Shown one piece after another: positions 23,061 to 33,372 of a stretch of DNA of 64,000 nt. The stretch's first letter is position 1; every line of letters starts with the position of its first letter. Source of the stretch: Protea cynaroides (lineage: Eukaryota > Streptophyta > Magnoliopsida > Proteales > Proteaceae); contig CM053265.1 of assembly GCA_028583415.1 (NCBI GenBank), positions 36,310,873 through 36,374,872 on the forward strand, written 5' to 3'. Position numbers and translations under genes: made by a program. The notes beneath the pieces are model-generated. The model did not search any database, had not been told where the DNA came from, and worked only from the letters and a program-made list of their open reading frames with translations.

Positions 23061-23311
23061 GTAGATAGGTTTATATAGGGTGCATTATTGATTTACTCTT
23101 ATGATTATAGAGGATGCACATACCAGATTTTAATTTCTCGTGCCTTGACAGGATACCTTCTTGATTTAACCTGTCAATTGGAGTTATAGATATTGTTTCT
23201 TTAGTATTAGTCCTGATTATTCCAAACTGAGCCACTCTCATGATCCACAACATGAACAGAGATATGAACTGAATGAACAGTTAAATTCTTAATCATGTTG
23301 AGCGTACATCT

Positions 23312-23440
23312 ACTGATTTATACCTGATTTATTGATGTATAAAAATTTCCTCCAGATTATACCTGATTTACTAATGTACAAAATCTTTCTCCAGATTTAT
23401 ACCTGATTTACTGATGTATGAAAGCTTCTCCAGATTTACT
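23312..23440. repeat. Imperfect ~48-bp tandem repeat in CHR-1
   Basis: The word GATTTATACCTGATTTACTG or a close variant followed by ATGTA..CTTCTCCA recurs three times. A shorter version of the same repeat occurs reversed in CHR-2 (17005-17085). Confidence 0.6.
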
Positions 23441-24300
23441 CTTGTAGTGCCTTGACCAATGGCATTATATATTCGATAGAACCTATAACCATGAGGTTAA
23501 GAACTGAAAAACCTCTATTCCATGTATTTGGACCACCGTGCAACTTAACGACCTTTGGATGCCGGTTGGGTTACCATAGATTTACTCCTGATTCTTAAAA
23601 CCTAGGTTCGCTAGATAAAGCAAGTGGTTGTCATTATGATAATTGAAAGAAGGAAAAGAATTATTTTGGATGCACATTCTGATTCATAAACTCCCTGACC
23701 TTTGTTGATAAAGATGTTAGTGATAATGGAATTGTTGGAAGGAGATGATTAAATTCAGATTAGATTTTATAGCCAAGAAATCTCCGATGAATTAATGGAG
23801 AATCTATTTTGAGATTTCTAAACGGGTGGATATGAATCATGTCTGTAAAGGAGTGCATGCGATAAAAGTGAGAACTATCAAAAGTAACTATGAAAGAGTC
23901 AAGTAAAGTTAAAGATGGTTATATCGGTATGAATTTTGACAAAGCAGAAGATTCCTAAAAGAAAATCTAAGAGTGGATACAAGGATAAAGTCAAAAATCA
24001 TGGCATTAATAGTAATCTGTTTAATACAATGAAAATTGAGTTATGCCCAATGTCGAGCGGTATGATTAAGTAAAGACCAAAAGAGTTGGCTGAATTAATG
24101 AATTTATAAGCATATATCCTAATGCATAGAAGTAGACTTGGGATATGGAGTGACAATCACAAGATATTTTTGAGGTATAAGAAAGAAAGATCAGGGTAGA
24201 ACAGCAAGGATAAAAAAAATATAAGCTAATAAGTGCAATATGAGATATTAGCAATAGTCTTTGAAAATCATAAGAGATGAAGGAACTAGACAAGCTCTTA
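23441..24300 (+). other. CHR-1 internal region, unassigned
   Basis: Lies between the leader/gag remnant and the protease remnant. AT-rich with many stops in all frames. By position it should be gag, but no motif could be placed. Confidence 0.4.
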
Positions 24301-24560
24301 AGACCTTATACCAGATTTTGCTAGTTCAAGCCCTTGGACTAGATGTTGTATGGGATGAGTGTTACGAACAATGTCCAAATCTTATGGATGAATATAATTT
24401 GGATGCAACCTGAGTCAACTTGAGATGGTAGACTTTGATGTCATCTTGGAAATATACTAGTTGTCTCAACACTCTACAAGTGATTATGTGCATAGAAGAG
24501 GTTATCATTTAAGAATAAAAAATGACATATAATTTAGTATTATTGGAAGTATGTTGCCTA
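24300..24560 (+). pseudogene. CHR-1 protease remnant
   Basis: The stretch LEMVDFDVILE near 24420-24455 corresponds to the conserved FDVILGMDWL segment after the active site of Ty3/gypsy proteases. The Gly-Met-Asp-Trp part is degraded and the active-site triad is not recognisable upstream. Confidence 0.5.
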
Positions 24561-24679
24561 GGAAGTGAAAGCGGATCCTCTCTATGCTAAGGGCGAAGAG
24601 ATACCTTGAAGAGTAATGAGTTGGATATATGGTATCTGTGGTATACGTTACCAAATAAGCACCACAGATGGAAGACACT

Positions 24680-25430
24680 GATGTGATGCATAAATTTTCT
24701 GATGTGTTTCCAGGAGAGTTACTTTGGTTACCATCTGATCATGCTACTGAGTTCGTCATCGACTGGTTGCCAAGGACGATACTTGTGTCAAAGGCACCTA
24801 TAGAGTAGCTCCTACAGAGTTGAAGAAACTGAGATTCAACTACAAGAGTTATTAGACTAAGGTCCTAATCGGCTAAGTATTACGTCACGGGGAACGTCAA
24901 TGCAATTCGTGAAGAAGAAGGACGGTAGTGTCAGATTATGCATAGACTATCGGGAACTAAACAAGTTCAAGATCAAGAATCGATATCTACTACCTCAGAT
25001 TGATGACTTGTTTAAACAGTTGCAAGAAGCAAAGGTATTTTCTAAGATTGATCTTCGATCAAGATATCATCAGCTGAAGAATTTGGATAGCGATATCTCG
25101 AAGATAGTTTATAGAACTAGGATTGGCCAATTATGAGTTCTCGATTATGATGTTTGGATTAACCAATGCCCTTACATCTTTTATGAAGCTGATGAACTGG
25201 GTGTTTCATGACATGTTGGACACATTGGTCATCATTTTTATAGATGATATTTTGGTTTATTCCAAGAATGAAGCAACTCATACAACGGATTTTAGAACAA
25301 CTTCACAACAGCTGAGAAGGGAAAAGCTTTATGCCAATTCCAAGAAATATGAGACCTGATTAAACAAAGTGATCTTCTTAGATCATGTAGCATCATAAAA
25401 AGGGATTAAAGTGGACCATATTAAGATAGA
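24680..25430 (+). pseudogene. CHR-1 reverse transcriptase
   Basis: Begins with MHKFSDVFPGEL near 24690, the usual lead-in to RT. Then QFVKKKDGSVRLCIDYRELN (24903) and KVFSKIDLRSRYHQL (25035) lie in one open frame. The catalytic block IIFIDDILVYSK (25230) is in another frame; a frameshift near 25120 separates them. The FIDD catalytic aspartates are still present, but stops at about 24810-24890 and 25137 disable it. Confidence 0.8.
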
Positions 25431-25990
25431 AGCAATTGTAGGGTGAGAAACACCTGAAGAATATTGTAGAGATCAGAAATTTCTTGGGTTAGCTGGTTAT
25501 TACAGACGATTGTTGGAGGACCACTCTAAGATCGCAATACCTCTTACCAAGCTAACCAGGAAAGGAGATGAGTTTAATTTGACTGACAAGGGTGAAGAAT
25601 ATTTCCAGATTCTAAAGTAAGATTGATATCAACTCCCATCTTGATCGTTCCGGCACTAGAGGATCTAGGATGCGGGTTGATGTAAGGTAAATAAGCGATT
25701 TCATATGCTGCAAGAAAACTGAAAGAGCATGAGAAGAGTTACCCAACTCATGATTAGAGTAAACAATTGTGATTCATGCAATCAAGACTTGGAGACATTA
25801 CCTATACAGAGAAGAATTTTAGATTAGATCGGATTACAAGTGTTTTATTTATCTCTCCATTAGAAAGAGTTGAACTTGAGGATAAGGGGATGGTGAGGAA
25901 TACTTGAAGGATTAAGACTGTGATATTCAGTGTCAAGCAAGGCTAATGTAGTAGCTAAGGCTTTAAGCAAAAGGGAATTATGAAGTCCAA
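25430..25990 (+). pseudogene. CHR-1 RNase H remnant
   Basis: KFLGLAGYYRRL (around 25475-25515) is the tether motif after RT. VIHAIKTWRHYLYR-like sequence near 25765-25815 and a later KANVVAKALS-like stretch near 25940-25965 mark the RNase H domain. Heavily mutated. Confidence 0.65.
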
Positions 25991-26299
25991 GGAAGGACCC
26001 AGTATAAATGTTGCATTATGTTTCGCAGCAACAAACTCAGATTTGGAGGAAGAGTAACTTATAATAGAAGCTAGTGATGATCCAATTGAGAGAGAATTTA
26101 TGGATGAACTTATGGAGCAATAATTTGGCTACGTTTGTGGCATTAAAGATCATCTATAAATTGATGGATTAAGTAAAAGTAGCAATTTTGTTAGATCTGT
26201 ATATAAGAACAATGCAAGAAGATTTAGAGAAAGAAAAACCCAAACCTGACTTACTTTGGATGTGGAGATGGTACTCAGATACAAGGGTAGATTCTGAAT

Positions 26300-26960
26300 A
26301 CCTGAAGATAAAGACTCGGATATCATGAAGAAGATAATGATAAGAGCCCATTGTACTCCATATTCAGGACATCTTGGAGTACCAATATGTTTCATGACCT
26401 GAAGAGATAACAAATGTGGCTTAGTGCGTTCCAGTGTCTGAATTATTAACAAGTAAAAATTACAAGACAAAGACCACCATGGCTTACAATAAAACTATCG
26501 GAGCCAGTCTGAAAGTGGAACTGCATTACAATGAACTATGTCACCGGTATACCATTGATCAGTTGACGCAGTTTGGGTGATTGTTGATCGCCTTATGATG
26601 ATAGCTCATTCCATTGCTATACTACCTCGGTATGCTTTGGAGCGACTAACTGAGCTATAAATGGATAATATTGCCAGACTGAATGGTATGCATGAGAGCT
26701 TAGTGTCGGTCAGAGGCTTATGCTTTATTTTAAAGTTTTGGGAGGATCTACAGAAGATAATGGGAACAAAGTTAAAGTTTAGTACCGCACATTACCTCAA
26801 ACCGACGGACAGTTGGAGCGGACTATACAGATCCTAAGAGCTATGCTCCGAGCTTGTAAAATTGATTTCAAGGAACTTGAGTTGAGAAGTTACCGTGAAT
26901 TGAAGTTGCTACTAAGCTACCATGTAAATGTCACCTATAAAGCATGGTAAGGTAGAAATG
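26300..26960 (+). pseudogene. CHR-1 integrase remnant
   Basis: An AHCTPYSGHLG-like zinc-finger piece lies near 26345. The core with DFV..LPRT-type lead is near 26520-26580, VIVDRLMMIAHSIAILPRYA near 26580-26640 and LPQTDGQLERTIQILRAM near 26793-26850. The last contains the third catalytic acid (Glu). Stops and small indels throughout. Matches the integrase remnant of CHR-2 and covers the part CHR-2 keeps. Confidence 0.75.
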
Positions 26961-27099
26961 TGAAACCCCTCAGTTTTAGAATGAAGTCGGTGAATGAAGA
27001 ATTTTAAGACCTAAGTCTATAAAGGAAAACTATCGAGTGGTAGACAAGATCAAAGAAAAAGGGCTAAGACAGCTCAGGATTGTCAGAAGAGACACCAAG

Positions 27100-27695
27100 A
27101 CCATGAGTTCGCCATAAGTGACAAAGTGTTTTTGAAGATATCATTTATGCATAGTTTGAAACGATTAGACAAGAAGGGAAAGTCATAATTTATATATGTG
27201 TTGGATCTTATAAACTTTGGGGAGACGTAGAAAAGTTGCATATCAATTAGCGTTACCGCTGTCCATGTCTAGTGTGCATGATGTATTTCGTGTGTCACTG
27301 TTGAAGAAATACATTAAAGATCCATATTAAAGGTATTGACCATGGAATCACTGGATTAGATAGAATGTTTAACTATTGAAGTGGTACCAGCCTAGTTCAC
27401 TAGTGGGAAGGTACAATGTTTCCAAAGCTGGGATAATTATTATGTGAAGGTAACCTGGCAAAGACAATACGTGGAGAAGAGTGCATAGGAGGAAGAAGAT
27501 GCAATGCAGAAATAGAATTCCCACCTATTGACTCCGAAGTAAATTCAAAATTTTGAGGATAAAATTTATTTTAAGGATAGGGGAGTTGTAAGATTCGTTC
27601 AAATTTTGAGGACAAAATTCATTTAAGGATGGGGGAGTTATAAGATCCGTACTTTCAAATTTAGAGGACGAAATTTCTTTTAAGGGTGGTAGAGT
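27100..27695 (+). pseudogene. CHR-1 integrase tail, chromodomain-like remnant and polypurine tract
   Basis: KVFLKISFMHSLKRLDKKGK near 27123 corresponds to the conserved post-integrase segment of Tekay/Del elements. TIEVVPA near 27370 and YYVKVTWQRQYVEK near 27440 correspond to the chromodomain-like end. Three copies of a FEDKI/FRGRNFF-coding block precede AAGGGTGGTAGAG (27683-27695), the purine tract before the 3' LTR. Confidence 0.6.
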
Positions 27696-29996
27696 TTTAA
27701 GACCCGCACGCCACGAACCCGGCCTAACCTTATATTTTGTGTCGGGACCCATCTACATATCATGGTCGAGCCAAGTGGACCAAATGTGTGAAGAAAAACC
27801 AAGACCCAATATGAAAATTTACCCAAAAATAGTCAAAATGAGGGTAAGGTCGCATGTTTTAACAGGCAGGTCCGACCCTCCCATCGACCCTCACCATCGA
27901 CCCTCAACCATGGGTCGCAGGGTCTATGAGTTGTCCGACCCTCCCATCGACCCTCACCATCGACCCTCGGCATTCGGGAAAAACAGCACGAACCAAAAAT
28001 TAAGAAACCTTCCTAATTTCAATTGGAACCTTTCCTAAACTCAATGGGACTTATTTTGGGAGGTTTTGCCCTATAAATAGGACGTCCTTAAGCCTCTTTC
28101 ACTCCTTTTACAACCCTAATTAGATTGAGAGAAAGAGAAGAGAAGGAAGAGAAGAAGAGAAGGAAAACTTGAAGAAAAGGCTAAGGAAGAAGAGGAAATT
28201 CAGAGGAACTCTGAATCTCAGCAAAACTAAGGTATGAATACATTCCCCATGATTTATTTAAGATTTTAGAATGGTTTATGAAGAGGATATGACTTAAAAG
28301 AAACCCAAATCATCCATCCATGGTTAGGTTTTCATGGAAAACCATGGAGGAGATCATTAAAACCATGTAGGTGAATAAAGTATAGTTCTAAACCATAGAA
28401 CATGTATAGAATGGATTGTGGAAGTAAGCCATAGGACCCAACCATAAAAGAGAAAACGAAATCTGATATTTTAGACTCAAACCATGGAGGGTCGCACCTA
28501 GGGTCGATGGCAGATCCGACCCTAGCATCGACCCTCAGGGTTCGGGAAGTTCAGATTAGGGGGAGGGTCGCACCCAGGGTCGATCAGGACTCCGACCCTA
28601 CCTCCGACCCTCAGTTAACAGAATAGTTTTTAAATTCTAAATAAATTCTAATTAAATTTTATCGGCTTTGTTAGGTCTTCTAGCAATATAATAACATTAT
28701 AAAGGTGATTCTAAAGCTTGGAAGAGTAGCTATTAACAAGCTAAGGTGAGGAAACAGAACTCTAAACTAATTGGTTAATAACAAATTATTTTCTCTTTTC
28801 TTGAGTCCAATGCCATGCTTCATTCTATTCGAATATGTTTGTAATGTGCATACAACATGTCATCCAATATGTCTATTACTTGTTCATTCATATTTATTTT
28901 ATTGTTTATAACATGATGATGATGATGATTATAGAAATAGGCATGTGATTGTATGTGTGTGGTTGGTGTACTTGATGCGAGCGGGTATCAGTGGAGGTGT
29001 GATGAGAACGTCAATAAACGTTAACCTTTGGTGGGTCTCAGCACTTTAGCTCTATCTCTAACTCAAGTCTTGTGCATTAGCATCGTCGTATCGCCATTAC
29101 CTTAGCAAGACTATTATGTCGTAGAGTATCAGGGGAGGTGGTCTCGGTCCTTGAGTCCTATACTCTACCGGGGGGCCTTAGCTCTATCTCTATGGATGTT
29201 CTGAGGGATGCTGGGGTGAGGCCTTGGATACACTGTTTGGCATTAGGATTGGTTAGTTGCGAGCCCAGTTTGCTCCCTCGCCAATAGGGGCTTACGTGTT
29301 GGTATGGCACTATATAGCAATAAACGTTAACCTTTGTTATATAATGTTCATGATTGGGTGCATGTGAGTCGATGATAAACGTGATCTTCGGGTGACGTCA
29401 CACACTTGTGTATAGAGGCGGGGTCAATAAACGTTAACCTTTGACCACCTAAACCTTTCTATTGCATATTGTAAACTTTAAACCAGACCAAAGATATGAA
29501 TTGATTGCATACATATGTATTGTTGCATTGTTTTGTTTACTCACTGAGCTCAAGTTGGAGAGCTGACCCTCACGCGTGTAATTCTTTTTAGTTTCTGATA
29601 TTGTAGGTACTATGATTGAAGATTATGTCTACTCGCCAACATATGCACGGGTGGAGGCTATGAATGAGCAAGCTGTGGAGAATGAACATGGTTCGTTAAG
29701 TGAGTATTTCAGCGATGGATACGTTTATTGTTTAGTTTTTGCATTTAGATATTGTAATATATATTAAGTTATGTTTTGGTTACATGGAAATAAATGGAAT
29801 ATTAATTATTTATCATGTTTAGACCTCAGTTCATTATCTGTAAGACTTCCGCTATTTATTTTATTACCTCTGATTAATGTGGAATGTGTTTTGGTTTATC
29901 ATATGTGGGATAGCCTATTTTGAGATCCTGGTTGAACCATTGGTTTATTGACGGTTCATCAAACCATTCCAAATGGTGCGGAATTGGGGTGTGACA
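27696..29996 (+). mobile_element. CHR-1 3' LTR
   Basis: 2301 bp. The first dinucleotide is TT instead of TG, a point change compared with other copies. Arrays at about 27845-27975 (long form) and 28488-28615, TATA CTATAAATAG at 28071-28080, and TAAACGTTAACCT hairpins near 29009, 29311 and 29425. Ends GGTGTGACA at 29996. Confidence 0.9.
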
Positions 29997-30450
29997 CCTA
30001 GTCTCCCTAGGAGACCGTTGTAGGATGAGGGGACGTCAACCACCAAAAAGTTCATTGTGACCCTTGACTCCCATGGGTAAGTACCGGCGTGTACCGGCAA
30101 ACGAATGGACCCTTTGATGGTTACGAGGTCCCCTGAGAAACTGACCAAGGGGTAGTCGACAGGTAACAATCGGTCAAGGGGGATCTCCATGCGCCGGAAA
30201 GCTTTCCAGTAGATGATGTCGACGGAGCTTCCCATGTCTACCATGATTTTATGCACGTCGCTATCTTCAATCCGGAGGGTGAAGACAATGGCGTCTTCAT
30301 GGGGTAGTTCTAATCCGCACAGGTCCTCATCACTGAATGTGAGGAAGTCCCCCGTGCGAGCCCTCTTTCCGGGCCACTCAGTTGAGTTGACGCTTCGGGC
30401 GTAGGCCTTCCTTGCTTTAGCTGAGGTGTTACCGGCTGCTGGTCCGCCTG
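29997..30450 (-). pseudogene. TAT-1 protease, first part
   Basis: A minus-strand frame from about 30450 carries the conserved KAYARSVNSTEWPGK-like lead and FSDEDL, then KIMVDMGSSVDIIYW (30244-30200). The aspartic protease active site, normally D-T-G, reads D-M-G here, so it would be inactive. The flap and FLVVDVPSSYNGLLGR follow to the CHR-1 junction, and the rest continues at 10402. An in-frame TAG at about 30458 separates it from the upstream linker. Confidence 0.75.
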
Positions 30451-30529
30451 TTATAGTCTAAGCCTTCCACCCTTGAGTGGCGGGATTATAACTATCACCG
30501 TCCACCGAGGCCGAAGTGTCCACTGTGGC

Positions 30530-30725
30530 CAATAGAGGTCGGTAGGACTCTTTACGGCGTTCTGCAGCCAGGGTAGTCGCTACGGGCAACGAGGGACGAC
30601 AGGAATCGTTACGGCCTTCTACGGCCGAGGTGGCCGCTGCGGCCAACGAGGGTTGGCAAGAATCTTTATGGCCTTCTGCGGCCGAGGTGGCCGCTGTGGC
30701 CAACGAGGGTCGGCAGGCGGGTGGA
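30530..30725 (-). repeat. In-frame 57-bp (19-residue) tandem repeat in the TAT-1 gag-protease linker
   Basis: About 3.5 units of 57 bases encode variants of CRPSLATAATSAAEGHKDS on the minus strand. Period 57 is a multiple of 3, so the frame is preserved. The matching region of TAT-2 (62510-62580) has only a single TSASAEGSEYDPSKEG-like unit. Confidence 0.8.
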
Positions 30726-30974
30726 CTCTTTCCGCCCCCTGCCTCGATTCCTGAGCCGTTGGGAAGGCCTGAGCTAACTACTGGCCTATACCGTGGTCTG
30801 GGGCGTCTGACCATATAGATGCGTTCATAGGGTATATCTTCTTCTGTCGGCGGGTCAATGACATGGAGCGGAGGGGGAGGTGGAGTCTGGTCTTCGTGCT
30901 GTCGGGACACCCTTGGATCGGTCCTCTGCCTGGTCCTCCCTCGGCTGCGGGAGTAGGGCCTCGACTCTTCTCGT

Positions 30975-32863
30975 GGTCTATTGGGGGGGGGGGTCGAGCT
31001 GGCGCAGAATGACACCGATGTCCCGATGTGCTGGCGTCGGCCTCCTTTCCCTCCTTTCCTCATGCTGGATAGGCTCTTGCTTGCGAGGCCTCTCTGGGTA
31101 GCGAGGCTCGGCGGGCCTATCCCTCCTCCTTTCTCCTCGGACGGGTTCTTCCCGTATGTCCCTTCTCTCTTGCTTCCTTGGTTCTTTGTTCTCTTGACGC
31201 TGAGATTCTCGCTCTGGCATTCTCGTCCTTGGTGGGAGAGGTAATCTTCTCCGATCCTCGGCCGTAGTAGCCGGTACTCTCGGAGCATTGTGATCTACAT
31301 ATTGCTTGTAATAACCTCGCTGGATGAGGTCTTCAATTTCTGCTTGTAGATTGCGACATTCATCGGTCGTGTGGCCGATGTCACGGTGATACTGACAGTA
31401 CTATTGGGATTGCGCTTTCTAGCTTCAGTGACTATCTTCTGGGGCCTCTGAAGGTATCCATCGTCCGCGATGAGAGTGTACACGTCACAGAGGGACCTGT
31501 TAAGTGGGGTATAGTCACTGAATTTCTTTTGCAGCAAACCCCTGATGCGCGCCTCTTCTCTCCGGGATCTTTTGCTTTCTTCGGGGCGGGCGAGGTCTGT
31601 CCTCTCGTCAGTCCGCTTGTGCGGAGTATCTTCCAGACTCTTGCTAGCTTCATAGATTTTGTTGGCGCTGGCAAATTTCTTGCATCTTGCCAGGAGCTCT
31701 TGCAGACCGGCAGGTTCCTTCTTAGCGATGGAAAATCTGAGCCTTGTGTCGGTGACGGCTGCTCCCAACGTAGCGAAGTGAACTGCCTCGTCAATGTCTT
31801 TGACTTGGAGCACCTCCAAGTTAAACCTGGCTAAGAAGGCCCTTAGGGTTTCTCCGGATCTTTGCCGCATATTCATCAGATGGGCGCTTGTCTTCCGCTG
31901 CACCCTGCTACCCTGGAAGTGCATCCGGAATAGTTTACCCATGGTTTTGAATGAGTTGATTGACCGTGGGGGGAGGTTATTGAACCACATCCATGCCGCC
32001 CCCTTGAGTGTGAGAGAGAAAGCTCTACACATGATTGCATCGGGGTTTGCGTACAGGACCATTGCCCCAACAAAATTGTTCACGTGTTCAATGGGGTCGG
32101 TAGAACCATCGTAAGAGTCGACAGGGGGCATGCTAAACCGCTTGGGTAGAGGGACCCTCATGATGATGTCGGTCAGGGGGTTGTCCGTGGAGTAGTCCCT
32201 GTCTTCATCTTGGGACACTCCCGCCTTCTCCATTGTTTCGACCTTTCGGTGAAGGACTACCAACTGGTCCGCTATTTGTGCAGCGACTGCAGGGTCCATG
32301 GGGGCACTGGGCTTGTCTGTCCCAACGGCTCCTTCCGGTAGTACTATTTGCCGAGGGACCAAGAGCTCTTCTAGGTCCTCTTCATCGACCCTGGGTACTG
32401 GCCTCGGCTGGGGACCAAGTCTGTCCCGAGCCAGAATTCTCCCATGGTGTGAGGTCGAGCCTGTGCCGCTTAGCTCGGGGGTAGGGCGAGTGTTGGCTCC
32501 CGACTGGGCAGGTCGGCCTCCGCTCTGCCTTGGCCGATCTCAGGGTGGGTCCTGATGGAGGTTGTCGTCTTGGTGCGGTGCCGCCCGGGGGACGAAGCCA
32601 ATTGGAGGTCGAGATGAGGCCTCTGCCACTGGTGTTGGCAATCCTTGTACGAATCTTGCCAATACCGCGAGCTGCTGTGCAATAGTTTCAAACTGTTCGT
32701 AGGTGACGAATGCCTCTGGTGCGGGCGCTTGGGCTGCTGCCTGCTTTCCGCGATCTTGATTCGGTCGGGCCTCTGACCTATCTCCTTCTTCCGGATTCAC
32801 GCATTGATCGAGTGATGGGGGGTTGGGACTGACCCTGTGACTTCTGGTCCATCGTGGACTCAT
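30975..32863 (-). pseudogene. TAT-1 gag
   Basis: Starts MSPRWTRSHRVSPNPPSLDQ at 32863. An in-frame TGA at 32540-32542 interrupts an otherwise open frame that resumes to about 31400. The retrotransposon gag core includes DSYDGSTDPIEHVNNF near 32130, AAWMWFNNLPPRSI near 32005 and RQRSGETLRAFLARFN near 31860. A frameshift near 31400 moves the zinc-finger-like CQYHRDIGHTTDEC (about 31395-31354) into another frame. A basic, Arg/Glu-rich tail runs to about 30975. TAT-2 gag at 60353-62218 matches it segment for segment. Confidence 0.85.
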
Positions 32864-32912
32864 GATTGGAGATTCCTCCCTGGTTTTATCTTAAGAAATC
32901 GGAACTCACAGG

Positions 32913-32929
32913 CCCCACGGTGGGTGCCA
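32913..32929 (-). promoter_or_regulatory. Primer binding site of TAT-1
   Basis: TGGCACCCACCGTGGGG on the minus strand, just inside the LTR. The same sequence lies at 59770 and, shortened, at 60287 for the TAT-2-type LTRs. The tRNA is not identified here. Confidence 0.7.
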
Positions 32930-32932
32930 AAC

Positions 32933-33372
32933 TGTTTCGGCCCAGATCCGTCCTGTGGGTCCTCTCCGAGCTGACTGGACCTACAAGACAAGGAAAAGCA
33001 AAGGGGGGAGGCGGGCTGGATGCCCCGGGTCCACTCCGATGCCAAAGTCAGGCTCTGTGAACAGTCAATGGGCTCGGTGTCGAGCCCACTAAGATATTAT
33101 AAAGTGTGGGGTGAGGTGAGATTTTCCGACCGATGTGTCAGAGCGTGAATCTCAAGGAGTAATAAATGAGCAGTAAATGTTGTGTGTTAAAAACCTCGGG
33201 ATTCACCCTATTTATAGTGAATAGTGCAAAATCCCAAAATACCGAGTTTACCCTTTCTTCCTGTGCTTGAGGGGTAATACCGTTCCTATCCTTTGTCAAA
33301 TGGCGAATCTCCACGTGGCGCTGATATTGTGTCCTACGTGTCGAGGGAATGATCCCAGCGTGGCATAATTCC
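32933..33372 (-). mobile_element. TAT-1 5' LTR (outer end truncated)
   Basis: Starts TGTTTCGG at the PBS side; a minus-strand TATA box CTATAAATAG lies at 33208-33217. Compared with the Tat-type LTR at 58164-58690 it stops within the outer segment, after CCCTAAC at about 33366. It is fused there to a truncated CHR/GEN-type LTR. Confidence 0.7.

Larger units (their letters stand above)
10403..29996 (+). mobile_element. CHR-1: Tekay/Del-like Ty3/gypsy element, split by CHR-2
   Basis: 5' LTR (10403-11406 plus 20756-21952), PBS 21956-21967, decayed gag, protease, RT, RNase H, integrase and a chromodomain-like tail, then a 3' LTR at 27696-29996. Left flank CCTGG (10398-10402) and right flank CCTAG (29997-30001) form a 5-bp target duplication with one mismatch. 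Bridging the two sides restores the TAT-1 protease-pol frame, which proves the order of insertion. Confidence 0.9.
4691..33372 (-). mobile_element. TAT-1: Tat-like Ty3/gypsy element, interrupted by CHR-1
   Basis: In minus-strand order it has an LTR (32933-33372), PBS (32913-32929), gag (about 30975-32863), protease (29997-30290), then the CHR-1 insertion. It continues with the protease end, RT, RNase H and integrase (10402-6959), a 109-bp tandem array (5806-6835) and an antisense spliced gene (4691-5519). The 3' LTR is not in the window because GEN-1 truncates or interrupts the element at 4691. Two RNase H-like regions and an antisense ORF next to a tandem array in the 3' region are features described for the Tat lineage. 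TAT-2 at 60353-64000 is a relative. Confidence 0.8.
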
